A stretch of DNA of 64,000 nt from assembly GCA_036262055.1 (NCBI GenBank), contig DATAJP010000003.1, positions 1 to 64,000 on the forward strand. The letters run 5' to 3'. The position numbers and the translations under genes were made by a program. This DNA is from Ignavibacteria bacterium. Its GTDB lineage: Bacteria; Bacteroidota; Ignavibacteria; Tepidaquicellales; Tepidaquicellaceae. This document shows positions 60,574 to 64,000 of the stretch, in pieces. Position 1 is the stretch's first letter. Every line of letters starts with the position of its first letter. Under the pieces are notes generated by a model. It searched no databases. It saw nothing but the letters and a program-made list of their open reading frames with translations, and was not told where the DNA came from.

Positions 60574-60606
60574 GTGAGATTTTTCACTTCGTTCACAATG
60601 ACAAAC
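60574..60606 (-). repeat. Dispersed repeat of the GTCATTGTGAACGAAGTGAA type
   Basis: On the minus strand this reads GTCATTGTGAACGAAGTGAA followed by AAATCTC, a dispersed sequence family common in Ignavibacteria-like and Bacteroidota genomes. It differs from the GTCATTCCCGCG palindrome. It lies in the divergent def/queF spacer. Confidence 0.7.
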
Positions 60607-60656
60607 CCGTAAAATATTAACTTTAAATTTGAAAACATTACTAATAAATTGTTTTT

Positions 60657-61040
60657 ATGGCGAAAATAAATCCTATCGAACAAAATCCCGATAAAATTAA
60701 GCTTCTTGAAACATTCGATAATTCATTTCCAAAAAGAGATTATGTGATTATTCACGAAGCAACCGAGTTCACTTCCGTATGTCCAAAAACTGGTCAGCCG
60801 GATTTTGGCAATATCATATTAAGTTATATACCCGATAAAAAATGCGTGGAGCTTAAATCATATAAATTTTATTTGCAATCATTCCGTCACGAAGGAATTT
60901 TTTATGAGAATGTTACAAACAGGATTCTTGAAGACCTTGTTTCCGTTTTGAAGCCGAGATGGATGGAAGTCCAGGGAAACTTTTCATTACGCGGCGGCAT
61001 TAAATCTAAAATTATTGCAGCTCACGGAAAAAGAAAGTAA
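60657..61040 (+). CDS. queF: NADPH-dependent 7-cyano-7-deazaguanine reductase QueF
   Basis: QueF reduces preQ0 to preQ1 in queuosine synthesis. The 127-residue single-domain (type I) form has the nucleophile Cys42 and Asp49 in 'TSVCPKTGQPDFG', the QueF motif 'ELKSYKFY' (65-72, Glu65 binds substrate) and 'RHEG' (77-80). No preQ1 riboswitch was seen upstream. It is followed 3 bases later by a periplasmic propeller gene, an unrelated neighbour. Confidence 0.96.
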   Translation: MAKINPIEQNPDKIKLLETFDNSFPKRDYVIIHEATEFTSVCPKTGQPDFGNIILSYIPDKKCVELKSYKFYLQSFRHEGIFYENVTNRILEDLVSVLKPRWMEVQGNFSLRGGIKSKIIAAHGKRK

Positions 61041-61043
61041 AAA

Positions 61044-62003
61044 ATGATTAAAAAAATTATATTAAGCATTTGCGCATTTGTTTTGATTTGTAATATTGCA
61101 TTTGCTCAGAAAAAAATGGCATTTGAAAGAACGGGCACGATTTATCTATATGATTTTGCCTTTAAATCGGAAGCAAAACTTTTCGACGGCTATCAGCACT
61201 CCATTTCACCTGAGGGTAATGCAATTGCATTCACTGAAACCGATTCAATGGGAAATCGTTATATTGCTATCTATAAAATTCAGCCTAATGGAATCTTACC
61301 ATTAACTCCTGAGTTTATCAGATTCACTTCTGTTCCCGGAAGCAACAGCTATGAACCGAAATATTCTCCCGATGGAAAGTATCTTGTTTTCAATTACTGG
61401 AACGGCAATGACTGGGATATTGCAATTGTCAATTCTGATAATTCAAACTATGTTAATTTAACCGAACCGTATAGAGTGACTACAGGATTCACAGCAGGTT
61501 TTTATTCGCCAAGCTGGGCTCCGGATTCAAAGAGCATTCTCACACATGATATGAAAGACGTTTATGAATTTGATTTGCAGGGAAATATTATAAATAAGTA
61601 TTCTTTGATGAAAGCTCTGACCGATGCAAAAGTTTATCCAAGCAGTGCTTCTGTTTTTACATATAATAAAAATAAAACACATTTGATTTTCGATGGAGAG
61701 AATGAAACATTTTTCGAAAATCTTGAAGAACCCGTGAATGGAATTTACAGCTATGATATAAAAAATAATTCTATTAAAATGATTTCACCTGCGGATTATT
61801 CAAGCATTCATCCTGTGATTTCTTTCGATGGTAACAATATTTACTACTCTGCCTTTGGCAAAAAAGATATTGCCGTAAGAAAGAGCCAGGAACTTGACTC
61901 GGATTATTATGAAATAAGATATTCAATTTATACTATGGATATGAATGGAGATAACGTTACAAGAATCATTGGAGACGCGTATTCACCAAGTATAACAAGA
62001 TAA
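61044..62003 (+). CDS. Secreted TolB/WD40-like beta-propeller protein
   Basis: This 319-residue protein has a signal peptide (1-21, 'NIAFAQ'). Propeller repeats of the TolB/PD40 type follow: 'YQHSISPEGNAIAFTETD', 'YEPKYSPDGKYLVFNYWNGNDWDI', 'SWAPDSKSILTHD' and 'HPVISFDGNNIYYSAFG'. The D-G-X-X-I/L-X-F wording is the PD40 consensus. It has no T9SS tail or lipobox, so it is probably periplasmic. It is not TolB proper because the N-terminal TolB domain is missing. The function is unknown. Confidence 0.8.
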   Translation: MIKKIILSICAFVLICNIAFAQKKMAFERTGTIYLYDFAFKSEAKLFDGYQHSISPEGNAIAFTETDSMGNRYIAIYKIQPNGILPLTPEFIRFTSVPGSNSYEPKYSPDGKYLVFNYWNGNDWDIAIVNSDNSNYVNLTEPYRVTTGFTAGFYSPSWAPDSKSILTHDMKDVYEFDLQGNIINKYSLMKALTDAKVYPSSASVFTYNKNKTHLIFDGENETFFENLEEPVNGIYSYDIKNNSIKMISPADYSSIHPVISFDGNNIYYSAFGKKDIAVRKSQELDSDYYEIRYSIYTMDMNGDNVTRIIGDAYSPSITR

Positions 62004-62021
62004 AAAAATTAATCAAACATA

Positions 62022-63422
62022 ATGCAATACCGGATAGAACATGATATAATGGGCGAAGTTCAGGTGCCCGAAGATAAATATTGGGGAGCACAAACCCAGC
62101 GCTCTATAGAAAATTTTAAAATCGGCGGTAACAAAATGCCTCTTGAAGTCATTGATGCTTTTGCAATTCTGAAAAAATCTGCAGCAATGGCAAACTTTGA
62201 TTGCGGGGTTCTGCCGAAAGAAAAAATGGAATTGATTGTAAAAGTCTGCGATGAAATTTTGGAAGGCAAGCTTGATGACCAGTTTCCGTTGGTTGTCTGG
62301 CAGACCGGCTCGGGAACACAAAGCAACATGAACGTGAACGAAGTAATTGCAAACCGTGCGCATGTATTAAGCGGCGGAAAGTTAACCGATGATAAAAAAG
62401 TTTTGCATCCGAATGATGACGTGAATAAATCGCAATCTTCAAACGATACTTTTCCGACCGCGATGAATATCGCGGCTTATAAAATTCTTGTCGAACATTT
62501 AATTCCTAATGTTGAAACATTAAGAGCAACATTTCATAAAAAATCAACTGAGTTCATGCAGGTTGTGAAAATCGGCAGAACTCATTTGATGGATGCAACA
62601 CCGTTGACGCTTGGACAGGAATTTTCCGGATATGTTTCACAGCTTGACCATGGTGTTCGAGCAATTAAAAATACATTGCATCATTTATCCGAGCTTGCAA
62701 TAGGCGGTTCTGCAGTCGGAACGGGAATTAATGTTCCCAAAGGTTATGCAGAGCTTGTTGCAAAATACGTTTCGCAGTTTACAGGCTTGCCATTTAGGTC
62801 AGCAGAAAATAAATTTGAAGCGCTAGCATCTAACGATGCAATTGTAGAAGCATCAGGTGCATTGAAAACTCTTGCAGCAGCACTAATGAAAATTGCAAAC
62901 GACATTCGCCTGCTTGGTTCAGGTCCTCGAAGCGGAATAGGGGAGATATTGCTTCCTGAAAACGAGCCAGGCTCATCTATTATGCCGGGAAAAGTAAATC
63001 CTACTCAATGCGAGGCAATGACAATGGTTTGTGCACAGGTGTTCGGCAATGATGTTGCGATTAACATTGGTGGAATGACAGGACATTTCGAACTTAACGT
63101 TTTCAAACCGATGATGATTTTTAATTTTCTTAACTCGGCTCGTTTGCTTGGTGATGCTTCTGCATCATTCAATAAAAACTGTGTCGAAGGCATCGAGCCG
63201 AATTACAGCATCATTAACCGTCATCTTGAAAATTCTTTAATGCTTGTAACCGCTCTTAACCCTCATATTGGATATGAAAACGCTGCAAAGATTGCAAAGA
63301 AAGCTCATAAAGAAAACAAAACCTTGCGTGAAGTTGCGTTGGAGCTTGGGTTACTTACTCACGAAAAATTTACCGAAGTAGTTGACCCTAAAAAAATGGT
63401 TGGTGACGTGAATTTCGATTAA
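62022..63422 (+). CDS. fumC: Class II fumarate hydratase
   Basis: FumC interconverts fumarate and malate in the TCA cycle. The 466-residue protein is full length, with '[15 protein letters not shown]', '[13 protein letters not shown]', '[21 protein letters not shown]' and the superfamily signature '[16 protein letters not shown]' containing the mobile catalytic loop. The C-terminal domain ends '[10 protein letters not shown]'. 'LMDATP' (D for the usual Q-D pattern) marks the fumarase rather than the aspartase side of the superfamily. The gene is 18 bases after the propeller gene. Confidence 0.96.
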   Translation: MQYRIEHDIMGEVQVPEDKYWGAQTQRSIENFKIGGNKMPLEVIDAFAILKKSAAMANFDCGVLPKEKMELIVKVCDEILEGKLDDQFPLVVWQTGSGTQSNMNVNEVIANRAHVLSGGKLTDDKKVLHPNDDVNKSQSSNDTFPTAMNIAAYKILVEHLIPNVETLRATFHKKSTEFMQVVKIGRTHLMDATPLTLGQEFSGYVSQLDHGVRAIKNTLHHLSELAIGGSAVGTGINVPKGYAELVAKYVSQFTGLPFRSAENKFEALASNDAIVEASGALKTLAAALMKIANDIRLLGSGPRSGIGEILLPENEPGSSIMPGKVNPTQCEAMTMVCAQVFGNDVAINIGGMTGHFELNVFKPMMIFNFLNSARLLGDASASFNKNCVEGIEPNYSIINRHLENSLMLVTALNPHIGYENAAKIAKKAHKENKTLREVALELGLLTHEKFTEVVDPKKMVGDVNFD

Positions 63423-63424
63423 GT

Positions 63425-64000
63425 ATGAAATATTTTTTAACCGTAATTTTATTTTTATATTCAGGAATGTGTTTATCACAAGATTCCGGTTATAAAGATA
63501 AAGGCTATGAAGCAGATGCGATGAATTATGTAATGAGCGAAGTTAAAAGAACAAGCTCTACTTTTGACGACTGCCTGAACTACACCAAGCCCTTTTCAAA
63601 ATGGGATCTTCAATCATTAAATTCTCCCAAAATCTGGTTATTTGGTAATCTTCAGAATTCAGGTACCTTTCCTAATTTATTATTCGGGGCACTTGCTAAG
63701 CGGTTTAACGTTTCCCTTGATGACGTAAGCGATATGCCTGATAAATTCCTGCGGAATGCTGTCAATAATTTTGGCATTTATGAAAAAGACGCCATCAATA
63801 ATGCGGCAGGATATTTTGACTTAATTGAATTGTTGAAGAAATCTCAATCTAAAATTTTTTTAAATCAGGATAACTTGCAAAGAGTCGATAATATGTTTTA
63901 TGAAAACGGCATCTATTGGAAATATATAATTCCGGAAGATTCTCCTTTTCCCGTTTCCGATTCAATATCAACTAACATAACAGAAAGTTTTTCACAGGGA
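63425..64000 (+). CDS. Secreted protein of unknown function (partial, runs off the window)
   Basis: An ATG 2 bases after the fumC stop opens a frame that stays open to the window end (192 codons). The product has a signal peptide (MKYFLTVILFLYSGMCLSQ, 1-19), then a mostly helical region beginning 'DSGYKDKGYEADAMNYVMSE' with several Asn-rich stretches. No family is recognised. The close spacing suggests cotranscription with fumC. Confidence 0.7.
   Translation, partial: MKYFLTVILFLYSGMCLSQDSGYKDKGYEADAMNYVMSEVKRTSSTFDDCLNYTKPFSKWDLQSLNSPKIWLFGNLQNSGTFPNLLFGALAKRFNVSLDDVSDMPDKFLRNAVNNFGIYEKDAINNAAGYFDLIELLKKSQSKIFLNQDNLQRVDNMFYENGIYWKYIIPEDSPFPVSDSISTNITESFSQG

Noticed and set aside
60482-60656. 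Possible preQ1 riboswitch upstream of queF
   Set aside because: Only a dispersed repeat and AT-rich sequence are present. No preQ1 hairpin with an A-rich tail and pairing C-rich loop was seen.

Overview
The window looks like a chromosomal segment of an AT-rich member of the Bacteroidota/Chlorobiota/Ignavibacteriota assemblage, most like Ignavibacteria. The main reason is that five secreted proteins end in the type IX secretion (T9SS) type A sorting tail, with the 'NYPNPFNPST' block (or 'NSPNPFNPST') typical of Ignavibacteria-like genomes. TonB-type outer-membrane proteins, several TTG starts and dispersed palindromic repeats fit this. No phage, complete insertion sequence, CRISPR array or rRNA operon was seen. 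One tRNA, Arg(TCG), is present.

Layout. 1-4.1 kb: the end of a TonB-dependent receptor overlaps a BtuG-like surface beta-propeller, followed by a second T9SS propeller and an NlpC/P60-like hydrolase. 4.1-9.2 kb: a nested palindromic repeat, a VOC protein, TsaD, a secreted amidotransferase-fold protein with a decayed tandem copy among dispersed repeats, and two unrecognised membrane proteins. 9.3-18.5 kb: a thioredoxin-like protein, a histidine kinase/response regulator pair, a membrane protein/HTH pair, an amino-acid permease, GNAT, CHAD and VOC proteins, a frameshifted small conserved gene and a BtuF-like binding protein.

18.5-25 kb is the most interesting part. An NfrA-like TPR/outer-membrane protein is followed by an NfrB-like glycosyltransferase split into two genes, and then wecB (UDP-GlcNAc 2-epimerase). 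In E. coli NfrA, NfrB and WecB together form the N4-receptor exopolysaccharide system. Here the NfrB catalytic domain is cut in one loop. The N-terminal half gains a transmembrane segment and a SPOR (peptidoglycan-binding) domain. The C-terminal half gains an N-terminal region resembling the DUF772 domain of IS5-type transposases and a long charged linker. The c-di-GMP-binding MshEN domain of E. coli NfrB is absent. Sigma-54-like -24/-12 elements precede both the nfrA-like gene and wecB.

25-40.5 kb: two convergent S15/CocE-type hydrolase paralogues (one with a T9SS tail), an ABC-F ATPase, outer-membrane and T9SS proteins, an MBL hydrolase/Na+ symporter/PriA operon, a trypsin-fold protease, tRNA-Arg and another T9SS propeller. 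40.6-51.3 kb is a long co-directional set: trigger factor, ClpP, two large polytopic membrane proteins (DUF2723 and YfhO types), then HAD phosphatase, methyltransferase, a UbiA-type enzyme resembling decaprenyl-phosphate phosphoribosyltransferase, and a GT9 glycosyltransferase. The last four suggest envelope glycan assembly.

51.3-60.5 kb is on the minus strand: an outer-membrane receptor-like protein, PhoU, PstB, LolD, a LolC/E-type permease, a SerK/SbnI-like ParB-fold protein, a ClpB that lacks its N-terminal domain and first ATPase domain, Fmt and Def. 60.6-64 kb: QueF, a TolB-like propeller, fumarase C and the start of an unrecognised secreted protein.

All assignments come from reading motifs by eye. 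No database search was run.
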